Shown: positions 39,501-53,480, counted from the first letter of the stretch. The stretch is DNA of 64,000 nt from Lichenostomus cassidix (GCA_008360975.2 CM039182.1:23656324-23720323), one strand, 5' to 3'. Numbers and translations: made by a program. Notes: generated from the letters alone by a model not told the origin.

Positions 39501-42500
39501 ACCCTTCTGAAACTGTTGCATTTTACTCCCAGGTCCTAAAAATAAAAATATGGAATAGTTTCCCATACTGTTATGTTTTAAGTAGTGCTTCACCTCACAG
39601 GGGTCTAACAAGGTTCTTTTCAAATTCTTCATAGCCTGATTTTTGTCACTTCACTTGCAGTTTTACAGAATGTGAAAATAATTCAAATTCAGGCAGCAAA
39701 TGTACCCAGGACTCTCACTTCTCTCCACACTACTCAGGCATACACATGTACACAATTACATTTTTATTCTAGCAGTAATTTTGATCCATTTGTTGTCCAG
39801 TGAAGTCTACCCACTGAATTATGAACACAAGTTAAATGTTTGCTGGATACTCAAAGAAGGCTGCAAATCACAGAAATTTGAGAGATATGTGCTTAAAATT
39901 TCTGGTCCCAGTTTGAGCACATGGTGTGAATTCAATAATTATAATTTCCATGCACTCTTTCTAAAGAGGGTGAATTCTAAGGACATCATTAGAGATGTGG
40001 TGGGACCAGTTTGACTGCATATTAATCAAATGCAAATTCTGATCTGTTGTGAGGCTGGCATCATTTTCCTCAATGTAACATCATTAAACTCACTTTACAA
40101 GATGAGTTTTCCTAGTGATTAAGGAATTGTGTTGAGGCATGGAACCTGGCATGGGATGAGAGAAGGGCTCACCACATGTCTCTACAAGCTTGGGTCCTTA
40201 GAAGTTGAGCTGGAAGTTGAGGGTCAGTAAATTTTAGTACACAAATAAAGTGTTTAACACTAACATTATTTCCATATTTATTAAACCTTAATGAAAACTG
40301 AAATATTTGTGGGTTTTATTCTTTCTAACAGGGATTCTATTTACTGCAAGAGCATTAGATGAGGTGTTGTATGATCCATATATACTTCAGACGACACAAT
40401 TCCTGTTAAAGGTCTAGGGCATTCATTTAAAGGTGTTTGCAATCCCTTCCAAGGAAAGTCAGACAGGATATAATTCCCTTCTTCCCAGAGTGACTTCAGT
40501 CACACATCACAGCGTCATATATATAATTTAATAGCAACAAGCACATGACATCCAGTGGGCTGAACTTGTTTCTGGAAGTTCATTTCGCTTCCCAGTATAA
40601 AATGTTCGTGAAATATTCTTTCAGCTGTTCAAGATTTAATAAATCTTTTTCCTGTGTGATGAAGGACTCTGATTTTTTTGCTATATATTTTGATTGATGT
40701 TTTTTTTCCTATGTGTTTTGATTTTTGTCAGCGGGTTGAGGATGCAAAAATATTTGAAAGAAGAGGCTACCGATTTTGTTTATTTGCCTTTTTCTTAGCT
40801 ATTATGAAGCTGCTAGAGATATTTGTTCCCAGAGAAGGGGAATTATATGAAGATTAATTTTCTTACTGTAGAATGTCTTTAGTTCAGATGATTAAGCAAT
40901 CCAAATATTGAAGGTTTGTTTAGTGGAACCATGTCTATGCTCTCTTGGAAAGGATTCTTTCCTCTGAGTTCACAACATTAAGGTCAGGAGACTATCTTTT
41001 GATGCAGCAACTATTACAAGAAGAATATAGCATCAGTCTCATGAGGCCAAATGAAAAATGTCTAACTGGGATATCTTAGTGAAAGATGACAGTGATGGTT
41101 TTGTTGACATCACTGCTAGATAACCTCTGAAAAAGTATGGCATGCACTTAGTTGCCTAAAACGGGGTCTGAGTACCCTACTGAATATTTGCCTAAGAGCA
41201 TGACTCTTGCTGTTCTTTTATATCTATAGAGAAGAGTGAAGAGAGGCAAGCAGACATGCTGAGCAGAGTTTCACTATACATTTGTGTATATTATGCTGTC
41301 TCTAGGAAACTGATGACAAAATTTGTGGGGCTTTTTTATGTGAAATTGAATATACCTTATCAACTTGTTGCTGAGTGCTCTGACTAATTCCATACATACT
41401 TTACTATCTAGTTATCTATGTAACTGAAAGAATAGTTTAAACAAATAATTATATCGACTTTGCTAATTTCATAATTTGTGAGGAATGTGAGTAGTAGATG
41501 AGGAACCAGACAAAATACAACATTGAGTAGGAAGACTGGGGAGGAGAGAAATCTCCTCATACTCCACTATCTAGGTTGATGGAATTTAGTAATTTTGTAG
41601 ATATTGTTGCCTCGTACAAAGTTCAATAGTACTTGTTTTCTTTCCAAGGTTTTGGAGTATATATTTGTGAGGGAAAAAAAAGACACCAACCAACAAAAAA
41701 TACCAGCACCAAAATACAAGAAAAGCACTGTTACCAGTGTGTCAACCCACCAACTTTACCAGCATTCAAAGATTTCCCAGACATCTTACAATAAAATTTT
41801 GCTTTAGAATTTTCTATTCCAAAGTGAGTGAACATTTTTGAAGCTTAATATAGAGTTAGTGCAGCATAAAAATTAATTTTGTTTAATTAAATCATGGTTC
41901 TGTTTTCTTTTTCCTTAAAATGATAGGACTGGTGATTGTATCAGTGATGTTCTTTGTTACCTAATACCAGATCTCCATATGAGGTTATACATCGTCTCTC
42001 CAGTCCCAATTCCTCTGAAGCACTTGCCCAGCCTAACACTGAGTCCACTGGGAACAGAATATATTCATCAGTCACCATTTCTTTTTCTTCATAACTTTGA
42101 GATGAAATCAAAACACTTTTTTCTTGTAATTTCTATGAGACATGATGCTGTGTGATGCTGCCTTGGCCCCATCATGCATGAAAGTTCATCTGATGTACCT
42201 ATTGTGCTAAATACTCACCTCTTTCTTTAGATACGGTGATTTGCTCAAGTCTCATTTACACCATACAAAAGGCAACTACAGTAAGTTATCTGGCAAAAAG
42301 GTTTAGAAATTGTCCCAGTTATCTGTATTTTCCTACAAGCCAGTTGAAGGCTGCTTCACACTGAGGAGAGTGAATATGACAGCTCCCTGTTTAGCTTCTC
42401 ATCTGCTTTGATTCACTATTATGAAGGTCCTAATCTGGACATGTTAAAAGGGATCTTGCAGGAGTCTTGCTCCAGAATCCTAAAATTTCTTTACTAATTC

Positions 42501-45500
42501 TACTTCTTTTTTTTTTGGTAGGTTTTGTTATAGTTTTAAAATAAAAGTTTATTTTCTTCCAATTTGGCATTGATAAAAAACCCACCACCTTCCTTTTTTT
42601 TCCCCTAATGTATCCCTAGAATGTCTTTGCCTTTGTATTTGAATTCTTTTTTATTTAATTTGTCTTGATGCACTTTTTTTGCCCTTACTATCCTTGGGTG
42701 CTGCTTGAGATGGATAGAAACAGTGTGCTAGCAGTGAACAAGAGACTCTCTTGGAAAAGTCAAGAATTAAGTATGAGAAGTTTACCTTTCCATGGCTTTT
42801 TTTTCTCTTACATGAAGATAATCTGTGATCCCTGACCCACAACTACTCTGTGTGCCCTGCTATGGGCAGTTAGTATGGAAACGACCAGGGAGAGTGCAGC
42901 TAAATCAAGGAGAGCCCAAGAAATGCTTCACTCAGCCTATATTTGCCCCTAGAGGTCTCCCAACTCTTCTTACATTTGAAAGCCCAGATGAATACATTTG
43001 GCACCTCTGTCAGCTACCTTCAGCATGCGGTCTCTCCCTTTTTGGCCATCCCATCATGCCCTGGCCCTCAAAATTAGCCATGAAGCATTTGTGTTTTGTG
43101 GTTCACAAATACAATTCTTTCTTGTTCCTACTTAATATTATTTTACCTTGTCAACTGACCTCTGTACGGCTCGTGCAGAAAGACTTGTTGTTGCTATTTC
43201 GAGGAAAAATACTGGGTACTGCACACAGTTGGTGTCACAGTAAAATCTGGTGACTTTAAATGAGCATTTAATTGGTGTACTCCATGAACACATTTCCAAG
43301 CAAAGTGTATGCAAAACTGAGGGATATTAAAATGTCTTTGTGGTACTTGTCGGCAGAAAAATGGAATCCCCACAGACATTTGATAATGGTCTTGCTCTGC
43401 TCCTTGCAGCATCTCAGAATGTGTCCGCTGGAAAATCATCTCTGCCAGGTTTCTTCCTTGGTGCTGATGGCTAGCTGACTGTCCCTGCTTTTTCAAATGG
43501 AATTCAGGAGTTATTTTGTAGGGGTTACTCATCCTGCTTCATATTGTTGTTTTATTTAGGTGTGACTTCCAAGTGTTTTTGTCTAATTTGCATCAGTGAG
43601 AAGACAGATTCATTCCCTGAATCAGTATGGTATAGCACTTTCCCATTATCATGATCCAGGAGCAGACTGTAGCAGAACAGGGTGGCATATCATACCACCC
43701 CTTTCAATGTGAATTTAGACCTATTTTCACCCTCTGTGGGATGAGAGCATGGCAGCATTCAGAATGCCAGCAGGAGCTCAGCAGGAGCTGCTGCTCTCAG
43801 GCACAAGATAGAGGCAATCAAGTGCTTCCTGCAGGTGCTGTGGAGGTGCTTGGTTCAGATTGCTTCCTCTCACACCAGCAGGATGCTGTTGGTCCTGTCC
43901 TGAGGAAAGGAAGTGGGTGCTGGCTCACAGCCAGCCACCCTGGCTGCAGCAAATATCTCTCATGTACCTTGTCCCTGGGAATGAAGGGTTTCTGCTCACT
44001 CTCACATTTTGACACCAAATGTAAAAGATTGAAATGGTCAGTCTAATTTAAAATTTTAATTTAAAGGCCAGTTAACTAGGGAAGAAACCTTCACAGTAAA
44101 AGCTTTTTGTGAAGAATTGAAGAAAAACAGGAACATGGAACATGCAGTATCTCAAACACACAGTCAGAAATGCTGTTGTACCCCAACTGATATCTCATAT
44201 CTAGAGCCCTGGGCTGGAGAGAGTTTTGGTTAACTTTGGTTAACTAATGATTACATGGTGAGCGACAAAATGCTATTTATAAATCTCTATCCTCTTTCAG
44301 TAGAAAATAATCAGAAACTTGGAGGCAAGAGGGTTTTTCATAGGGTGCAACATGCTATGAAGAAAATTATTTCCCAAGTCACTAAAAATATGCATAATTC
44401 ATATGATAAGTCTTTAAAATGATATTATTTTAAAAATGCACATATATTGGATATTTTAAAGAATGACATTTGAAACTTGTTTCAGAGCTAGTTTTGTGGC
44501 TAGGAATATCCTAGATTTTTTAATTTTTTCATTAAAGTATTAAGAGGTATGTGGCCATGGCCATTTTTGATTTAGTGCAAATAAGTCAAAATATTTCCAG
44601 GTTTCCAATTTTGGTTGTTAAAGTCTTAAAGTAGGGTTATTTCTTGGTGAATGGATTTGGGTGGGCACTTTTAACTTTTGAACGACCCCTAAAATTTGTA
44701 ACACTTGTTTTAATTTAGGGAAAATTTTATTAAGAGCAAAAGTGGATTCAAACCTTTCTGCAACAATGAAAAGAGGCTGCCAAGTAACTGTAACTGTACG
44801 GTTACTGTAGCAAGGAATCATTACTTTTCCATGTTCATTTAGCTTTCAAATTTCAGACCTAGATGGGAAGCAATGAGGACTGTGGCTCTGGCTTTAAATG
44901 AGACAGATGCCTCTTTTTGAGTAATTGTATTCAACCATCAAGCATCAGCTGGATAAAAAAGATACCAACCATAAGCTGTAAGAGTGATCAGCCGCCAAAC
45001 TAGCATGGGCTAAGAAGATTTAGGGAAATCTCTTCAGTCTGAAAAGACCCAAGAGAAGACCTAAGGGATTGTTAAATAGGAAAGCAGATTCTGATCACTT
45101 AGTTGCTGCAGGTAAGATGTCATACTCTTAGCCTGAGTAACCAAGATCTAGGGACTCATATCTGGGAGGTTTCTCTGGTGTTAAGCAGGGCAAAGCAGAG
45201 GAGTGCATTATCTGTAAGGTGTCATATCTTTCTCATCAGAAGACCTGAAGAACTGGTTATACATTCCAAAATAGTTTGTATTGCAGGATACAATGTCTGG
45301 TCTCCTGTGACTGGGTAAGTCCTTGCTGTGCCCCAATTATCTCACAAAAATAATCATCTCCTTCCCATTCCCTACCCTGTTTTCCGGGTAAAGTAAAACA
45401 AGATGTAGGCCATAAAGCACATACAAATTCCTTGCAGCAGATCCCTGGTTCAGCTGATATGGGAGGTGCAATGGTGACCTTCCATCATGGATTGCAGCTA

Positions 45501-47049
45501 CTTGGCAGCAGCCACCATGGATTAGGCAGAGAGATAAGCTGTCTGGCTTCTCTCCAAGTTATTTTCAGCCCTATTTTTTGGTGATCTGCTGGAGAAAATA
45601 ATCAGAGAGAGGCTTGAGCTGACAGCCAAACTGATTGGTCGTCACCACGCTCCTAAGTACAGAAGAAGAGTGGAAAACACACCCCAGCACAACACTGGTA
45701 CCCCATAATGTAGCTGTGTGGAGGTGATAAGGCACTGTCAGTTGTAGAATGAGACCCCTGGTACCACAGGTATGATTCTGACCCTCCACTCCAGAATGCC
45801 AAATATTATGTGAGGCTTTGACAGCCCTGGGGATGATGTGATAGGAACAGAAAGAAGGTAACCTTGCAAACTTTCTCAAGTGCTTGTCTAAGTAAGGAAA
45901 CACTTGATAAAAAATAATTTCAGATTCTCCTGTTAGAACTCTGCCTCTCAAGTGTGAAATTAATTCATTTTGACAGTTCCAATGGAGATGGGAAGGTAGG
46001 CATTGAGCTGCGTAACCCTTTTTCTCTTGCTCCCTTTCTTTCCCTTGATAAACTCATGTCTGTCTACTAGCTCTAGAGGGATGATTATATTAAGTATTTG
46101 GATACTTCAGCAATGGTTTCAGTCACCTCTTGCCCTCAGAAATGTCTCCAAGGGATTTCTCCTTCGTTTTCTTCCTTACTTCAGGAGTTGTCTCCAAACA
46201 TAACAAATTCTCAGGAATCTAAATTGAAAAATCTCTGCCAAAGCAACAAAATTCTATCTTCAGAGCTGGTGTCAGTATCTGCTCTTGGTGACCTCTCCAT
46301 AACCATGTCATTGCTAAAAAAAAAAAAAGGCATCAAAGAAACACTCAGAATAATATTCTCATTTCCTAGCTATTCTTTCAAAAACAGCTTGGAGTACAGT
46401 GCATCACATGTTAGACAAAAGAAAAAAAAATCATCTGCCAGCACAATTTAGAAAAGCTGATGACTTTAAAGACCTTCAACACAGAGCTTCACTGATAAAA
46501 ACTTGCTGTGACTCAGCTATGCTTTGCGTGAGAGTAGGTCATTTTGCTACTTAGTGTTGATTACTGCATTTAAACCCCTCTGAGATCTTCCCAAGGTCTG
46601 TGAACTGCTAAGGGCTGAATGCTAAAACAGGGATCTGTTACCAGAAAAAGTGATTTTCAAGGAATGGTTGAAAAAATTTAAAATATAATTAAAGATGCTC
46701 AGGTCCATGTATCTAATAAATGGCCCATAGTTTTTTGTATTCTACTCTAAAACACAACAGCATTCAACTTCAGGGTAAAATCAGGTGAAAAGACTTTGTT
46801 CATTTAAGCCTATAAAAGGTTTACCTACTTCTGTATACGAAGGAGGAGAGTTTGTCTGCTTTTGTGTTCAGTATTACAACCAAGAGTCAAGCAAGAATGT
46901 TCAGTGAGTAAAGTCATAAAAAGGCTCCAGAAAAAAAAAGGTTTGTTCCAAATCAGCTTGTGTACATATATATAAATATAAGTATTGGATTAAGACTATC
47001 CCATGCTATGTATATCTAATAAATAAATATTTGTGAATAATTCCATGCT
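33561..47049. other. AT-rich non-coding DNA
   Basis: No gene or transposon family is recognised over this long stretch. It contains a G-run near 33903, a GTTT/T-rich tract at 36411-36453, an A-run at 46316-46328 and a short TA-rich run near 46967. Open frames of up to about 142 codons (42825-43253 plus strand, 43651-44046 plus strand, 45951-45571 minus strand) have no recognisable domains. The region may be intergenic or intronic. Confidence 0.55.
36411..36453. repeat. T/G-rich simple repeat
   Basis: T-runs broken by G with a short GTTT array, the same type as the tract at 4.1 kb. Confidence 0.85.
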
Positions 47050-47625
47050 AGACAGGATGATGCAGCTTGGTGCAAAGTGGGCAGACAGGGACCAGGCCTG
47101 GGTGGCTTGGTGGGCAGCAAGTTTGACAGCATTCAGTAGTGTGACTTTGCAAACAATGGATGTAACCAGCAGGTCAAGGAATTGGCTGGTTGCTGGAAGG
47201 CTCTTCTGAGGCCAGCTGGGAGTGCTGTGTCCATATCTGTCTCTTGAAAGGTGGGACTAACATGAGAGGGAGTGACAAATTTGAGAGTCCAGCAGAAAAC
47301 CTCTACGATGGTCTGGAGATGGAGTGCTGAGGGAGCTGGCTTTGCTCAGCATGGAGAAGAAAAGACTATGGAGGGACCTAGTATTTGTCTCCAACTGCAT
47401 AAAGGTGTATTACAGAAAAGATGAAACTTGACTTTCATCTGTTTGGCACAGCAAGAAGACAAGAGGCAACAGTCACAATCTGCAAGAAGATAAATTCTCA
47501 CAGGTTATAAGGAAGAATTTTTTCATGATGGAAGTGATTAAATGCTGGAGCATTTTTTTCCAAAGAGGTTGTGAAGCCTCCAACCTTGGAGGTCTTCAAA
47601 AATGAGTCAGGGTCATGCACAACCA
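47050..47625 (+). mobile_element. Degenerate CR1 LINE fragment
   Basis: A heavily mutated plus-strand CR1 copy of about 575 bp over the ORF2 C-terminal region. Recognisable blocks in order are AACCAGCAGGTCAAGGAA (near 47165), a CTGTGTCCA block (near 47227), GAGGGAGCTGGCTTTGCTCA (near 47331), CAGCATGGAGAAGAAAAG, GACAAGAGGCAAC (near 47460), AAGGAAGAATTTTTTCATGA (near 47511) and CCTTGGAGGTCTTCAAAAA. Stops and indels interrupt every frame. The CR1 3' tail is absent. Divergence is visibly higher than in the copies at 8.4 and 55.5 kb, so this is an older insertion. Confidence 0.85.
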
Positions 47626-50108
47626 GGTGTAAAGTGGAAATTACGCTTCCTGTGAGCAATTCTATAATACTGTTGTATTCACCTAGTCCATTTTTAAAGT
47701 TTCTGATGAAGGACACCCCACTATCTCCCCACAAAATCTATTGCAGTGCTTTCCACAGGAGTGAAAAAAATACTCAAAGCAAGTGGACATTTTGAGTGGA
47801 CTAAATCATCTTCTTGAGATATTTAAATTGCAGTGCTGTGACAGTGCCTATCAGCCAGAGGGTGAGACTGAATACACTGTATTCTAGCTGAGTTGAAGGA
47901 AAAGGAAATGGAAATAGTTAAGCATTCAAATCACAGTATCGCATTGTCCAAAGCAGGAGTTAGCAACTTATTCCTTGCTAGAGATTGGATATGTATTCCA
48001 AACAGCTTTGTCAGTCCCTGTATTAAAGTTAAAAAATTAATGATTAAAATAGATATGGCTGCAGAACATGTGAAATTATTTCACTCCTTCATGTAGTTCT
48101 CCATCTCAATTTTTGTATGACAGGTAAGAATATACAAGAAATACATTATTCCAAATTTATGATATTCTAGGAAGTTAATTGCCAAAAATCCATTGTTGTA
48201 TTGCCCAAAGATTGTTATATCTGGACATTTAAGTTGAACCCTAAAAGCACATGTTTTGGAAAAAAAGCTATAGAATCCTAATCTTAAGCATTACAGTTTT
48301 TTCCTCTTTTTTTTTTTTTTTGATTTGCCACTGCACTATATAGTAACCCAGCGCCTAATTTTGTTGCTCTCCCAGGAGTACTAATAAATCTGTCATAAAC
48401 TTCCAGCTAATTTTGAATTAATTGCCCATTCTCTTGCTCACTTTGTTTTCATGTTTGTTTTAAAAGTAATGCAGATCAATCTCTTTCTGTATAAGAATAA
48501 CTTTCATTTATGTAATTATATTTGGAACATGTAGTTTGTTCTTTTGCACTCAGTAACAGGCACATATCATCAGCTCAGTAGTCTCCAGAGTCTCATATTC
48601 AGCATGTAAGTTGAATTGCCTTTTTAAACAACACAGAAATATTGTTGAACTGAAAACAACACTGTACAGAAAGTGAGTATATGAAGTGCCTATCTTCTGT
48701 AAACACTAAGGTCTATTTTCATCAGATGTATTTAAGTCATCCCTTTATACTTCCAAGTTTCATTTCCACTGTTAGTGATTGTGGCTGAAAGGTTTTTGTC
48801 TGTAGCCACTGAAAGGACATTGTTTTTGCAGAGGATCAAGACTCATCTTTCAAAGGCTCCAGTTGTATGCTTAAATTCACTAGCATTGTTCTACCAAGTA
48901 AAATACTTATATTATGAATGGCAGAATCAAGTTTTCAGCTCTTAACAGAAACCAGATAGCTGATTGGGGTTTTTTCTAACAAACCCACCTCTGACACTCC
49001 CCAGATTTAGAGTACTATCCTAGTCTGTTGCTTGATCCACTCAAACATCCTGTGTGCTGTGTAAGATTTTGTGGTTCAGCTCACTCTCCACAGGTGTATT
49101 TTTCTCTGTTCATACAGGGTAATCATGAAGTGCTCGCACAGATCTAGCAAGATGAGGAATTGATACCTCTAAAACAGAATCTTACCTTTCCCTGTTGTAT
49201 TATTACTAAATTTTTTTTCTAAGGCTGCTACGTATATAGAGTTTACATTTCCTGGAGTAATTTTCATGAAGAAGAACACATTCAACCTAGCTTTCAAAAG
49301 TGTACAAAGACTAAATGCCAATAAATCTCACAGTCCTTGAAGTGGCAGCAAAGCAGATGTATCCTACAAGCAGTGAAAAAATCCTTCTCGGGGTAGCATT
49401 TCTATACTTTAGAGAGAAACTGAAAAACAGATTTTGGTTTATAGACAGGATCCTCTCCCCTTAGTTTATATTCATGGACATGGTGTGGCTGGAAAACTAG
49501 TCTGTTGGCCTCAGAGACTTTCTGGCCATTGGATTGTAGCCTATTATGTTCCAAAAAAGGTGGATAAAGTACTTAAATGAGAACGTGACTGTGGTGCATA
49601 TCTTCCCTCATGTCTCCTAAATTCTCTTCAAGGTATTTCTATGATTGTGGGTGTGTAAGAGCTGCAGAGGCTCACATGTGGCTTTGCTGAGGGCTGGTCC
49701 CCCTCTGCAACAGATTTGTACTCCAAAGCTGCTCTGGGAAATGTGTGCACCTCCATGGAGAGGCAGAGAATGGAATGCAAGACAGGTGTGGAGGTAATGT
49801 TTCTGCAGCTTTTATATTTCAACCCTCAACGCAACCAAGCTGAGGATAAAACTGGGAATTACATTGATTATTTTGTGTGTTACTGAAGTTAATTAAATAT
49901 GACTGGATATCATTTCTCATAAGAAATGAGTCAGACCTGTCAGATTGAAATAAATCTATTAGGCATTTTTCCAAACTAATTGATTTGGCAGTGATTGTCC
50001 AAGTCAAAGCATCACAGATCGGACACCTCTTCACATGATTTTAAGTGCTTGTTTCTAACAAGCATCCTAGAAAATTTGTGTAGCTTCTCTTACAATTTGT
50101 GAAAGGAA
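47626..50108. other. AT-rich non-coding DNA
   Basis: Nothing recognised apart from a T-run at 48307-48321. Confidence 0.6.
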
Positions 50109-50875
50109 TGTGGTGGCTTGCCCCTGTCTGGACTCCAGCTGCCTGCCAAACCTGCTCTATCATCATTCCCCTCTTCAGCAGGACAGAGGAGAGACAATAT
50201 AAAAAAAGGCTTGTGGGTTGACACAAGGTCAGGGAGAGATCACCCACCAGTTATGGTCACGGGAAAAACCGACTTTACTTGGGGAAAATAATTTATTACC
50301 AATATCATCACAGTAGTTTAATGAGAAGTAAAACCAAATATTAAAAATGTCTTCCCCACCCCTCTCCTCTCCCCAGGCTTTATTTTATTCCTGATTCTCT
50401 ACCTCCTCTCCTTGGCAGCACAGGGACATGAGGAATGGGGGCTGGAGTCAATCCATGGCAAATTGTTTCTTCACTGCTTCCTGCTCTCACTGCTCCCCTG
50501 CTCCAACATGGGTTCTTCCTATGGGCTCCAGTCCTTCAGAAACAGGCTGCTCCAGCTCCAGTCTCTTCCACAGGGTCACAAGTCTTGCCAACAAATCTCC
50601 TCCAGCCTGGAGCCCTGTCTCCACAGGGTCACAGTGCCAGCCAGGAGCCTGCTCCAGCATGGGCTTCCCATGGGTTTGCAATCTCCTGTGGGCATTCACC
50701 TGCTCCACAGTGGGGTCCTCCACTGGTGGGGGGTGGATATCTGCTCCACCTTGGACCTCCATGGGCTGGGCTCAGGGGGATTGCTGTTCCACCATGATCT
50801 TCACCACAGGCTGCAGGAGTCTGTTCTGGTGGCCAGAATACTTCCTCCTCCTCCTCCTTCTCCTTCTTCACTGTT
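50109..50875 (-). mobile_element. Avian endogenous retrovirus LTR-like repeat with internal minisatellite
   Basis: This matches the style of an abundant avian LTR repeat read in reverse: a CCCCTGTCTGGACTCCAGCT block, then CAGGGAGAGATCACCCACCA, then GACTTTACTTGGGGAAAATA and AATGAGAAGTAAAACCAAAT. A CTCTACCTCCTCTCC block follows, then a GC-richer array of CTGCTCCA units and a final CTTCCTCCTCCTCC stretch. The family assignment (ERVL-like) and the reverse orientation come from memory of bird repeats, not from a search. Neither a target duplication nor retroviral genes are visible, so it is a solo or truncated element. Plus-strand frames of 120-160 codons at 50412-50894 are by-products of the array. 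Confidence 0.7.
50498..50860. repeat. Degenerate ~40-52 bp minisatellite
   Basis: CTGCTCC-like unit starts recur at 50498, 50547, 50597, 50649, 50700, 50741, about 50784 and 50821. Most units carry a TGGG...CCA(T/C)GGG or CCACAGGGTCACA core. The units have diverged from one another. The array lies wholly inside the LTR-like repeat. Confidence 0.75.
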
Positions 50876-52865
50876 ATATGCGTTGAAGCTATGATCTGAC
50901 CCATTTCAGACTGACTTTCCAGTGAAATAAGTTGTCCTCCTGACAAGATCTTGATTAATGATAAACAGAGCTCCCTCTGATTAACTGGGATGTAGGTAGT
51001 CAGTGTTGTTTGCATAAGGTTGTCTGTGGAGCCCCTTTCTCAACAGGCTTATTTAGGTTTATTTTCTTTTTTTCAGAGCTGATTTAAGGCTTTGAGCTGT
51101 CTCTCACTTTGATGCATACATTTGCTTTCTTCTCAGCTTTATTCACTGATTCACCTCTTAGAATCTTCAGCCCAAACAGCTGACCAGAAGACTTAAGTAA
51201 AAGATTTCGGTTTATTTCAGCTTTGTGGGAATTTCATAAGGAAGTAGCAGTGCTTGAGCTGTAGCAGGATCCTGAAGGCAGCTGAAGAATTGCACAACAT
51301 GGCACAGAGTCACGCTTTTACAGACTCTGACTTCTTAATAATAGTTAGCTCTGTCGATAGAGATGTAACTGCTCTGGCAGCAAAAGTCCCCTTCTCCTAC
51401 CAAAAAGAATTCTCTTTAGTGCGTTATAGGAATTTGTACCTGATGTTAAGCAGTTAAATACTTATCTGGTGGTGATGTGCTACTGTCACCAGGAGCACAA
51501 GGCACAGTCTGACCCATTGATGCTTGTGATACTAAAGGAGATATTCAGATCACCTTTGTGATCAGAGACCTTTTCATGGCCTTAGCTCTATCTAGGTACT
51601 TTCAGCCACCATCAGTTTATTTATTATCATTTAATTTCACGTCACCCTTTCTTTTCCCACGGGTACTTCTGAGCTTTTCTCTGCTCTACTGTTCTCTAAT
51701 GAGCCCTCTGCCATTACAATTTCCATTCTGTCCTTCAAAATACTGTCATCAACCCCCTTTTTTACTTATTTTTTTCACATTCGGGACATGCTACTGTCTC
51801 AAGTAAATAGAAAAAATAGCATAATCAAGCAAATACTAAGAAAAATGTCCTCTATACAAATCTGTAAATGTCACCACATTTTCTTTTTCTTCTGAAATTT
51901 TACTTCCAGCTGGAGTTCTGTCTTCATTATCTTCATTATAGGGTGTTTGGAGAGGCCAGGGTCTATCTTTGCTCAGTCAGTAAGTCATCTTGTATATCTG
52001 AACCCTGAACTTAGGCAGTGTTTGTTTTGCCTTTAGTGAACTTTGGGCTTCATTATGTCTTAGACATTCAGTCAGTAATGAAGTGCTTTGCAGGATCAGT
52101 AATGAATAAACAACAACTAATGCCGTCTGGCCCTTAGCCTTTGTCCTTGACCTAGCATTTAAAAATTACTTTGAAGGGTAAGTATTTTATATGGGGTGAA
52201 GATGTGAAAACTGTTGATACTTGAGCCAGTCAGGTGGACAGCAAAGAATGGTTCTAGCTTTTCTAGGTCTTCTGTGCTGATGACAGTGAGCTGCGTTTAC
52301 AATGAGGAAGTGAAGTGTAAAGGAAAGAGTGAAGATGCCCAAGCATGCTTTGTATAATTTCACCCCTTAGTTCTCTAAGAAAAGATTACAGTTTCTCAAT
52401 TTGCTAACCCATTTCTCCACCTTATGTAGTATTTAAAGTAATTAGCTGTTTCCAACCAAAGTTGACTATGAATAGGATGTTCCAAAATGCTCAGTTCTAA
52501 AAACTGTCATAAGGACCAATGACTGGATAGACAGGCAAGATTCTAATTCATCATACAACTGAAAAAAGTGATGATTTAATTCTGTCAAATATAAATCCCT
52601 AAGAGGAGCAGCAGGCCATTTATTAGCTCTAGCTTTGAAATAGTCCTAACTTTGTTGCCTCTTACTCATCTCAGTAGGTGTGGAGCATTTTCTGGAACTG
52701 GAGGCACCCTGGGTGGCTGGACACAGAGAAGCTTCAGTGATACAGTGTGTGGGTGGAGATGCACAGGAGGTGCAGGACATGGAATCAGTAGGAGCTGGGA
52801 TCTGTTGCTACCACTGCTTGTAGACACCTGGTGGTATATTTTTGATAATTCAACCCTGGAACACT

Positions 52866-52927
52866 GAAGGAGAAATGCTTTGAAGGAGGAATACTTTGAA
52901 GGAGAAATCCTTTTAAGGAGAAATACA
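52866..52927 (+). repeat. 16-17 bp tandem repeat, about 4 copies
   Basis: Units of the form GAAGGAGAAATNCTTT start at 52866, 52882, 52898 and 52914, the last being incomplete. Copies differ by one to three bases. The unit length is not a constant multiple of three, so it is not a protein repeat. Confidence 0.85.
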
Positions 52928-53433
52928 GTAAGCATAATGTTGCCTTGAATTTCATTGTTGTTGCTACTGTTTTTATTAGGTTACTCTAAGCATCCTTCTC
53001 TGTAGTTTTTTTAATACCTTTGACAGAAATATCTTTGAGATCTGAGTCAATCAGCTAGTGACACTAAATTTGCCTGTATGGATCTTAATGTAGAATCAAA
53101 TTCTATAAATCTCTATGAGTTAAGCAAGTCCGTAAATGTTTATGATATTAGGTATTCAAGGTTTTGTAATAAATGTGTCACAAGATGTTCTTTTCTGGGC
53201 AGTTGGAAATATATGGAGCAGGATACGCTTTAAAAGGCCTGGAAAGTCTTCCCATCTGGCCATATTTATTAAATACACAGAGCAGAACAGAAAGGGATTT
53301 GATAACTCGCAGAACAGTTTTTGCAATATAAGTTTATCTAATTTGTCACAGGTTTATATAACCCACTTTCCTGCAGCAGAAATGACACATGAAGTAATTC
53401 AGTTTTGTAACTGTTTTCAGAATTCATTAAAGT

Positions 53434-53480
53434 AAAAAAAAACAAAAAAAAACCAAAAAAAAAAAAGAGAGAGAGATAAA
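53434..53480 (+). repeat. A-rich tract followed by (GA)n
   Basis: A-runs broken by C or CC, then GAGAGAGAGA. An ATTAAA lies immediately before it, but only two bases separate it from the A-run, which is too close for a normal poly-A signal. Confidence 0.85.

Noticed and set aside
42825..43253. A 142-codon plus-strand frame.
   Set aside because: No domain or family is recognised, and nothing beyond length supports coding. Frames of this size are expected occasionally in 64 kb.
45571..45951. A 126-codon minus-strand frame.
   Set aside because: Unrecognised product, with no supporting signals.
50412..50894. Plus-strand frames of 120, 152 and 160 codons in three phases.
   Set aside because: They lie within the LTR-like repeat and its CTGCTCC minisatellite, and all three phases are open together.
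53427..53480. A processed-transcript tail (ATTAAA followed by an A-run).
   Set aside because: The hexamer is only two bases from the A-run and no coding-like sequence precedes it. A simple repeat explains it.
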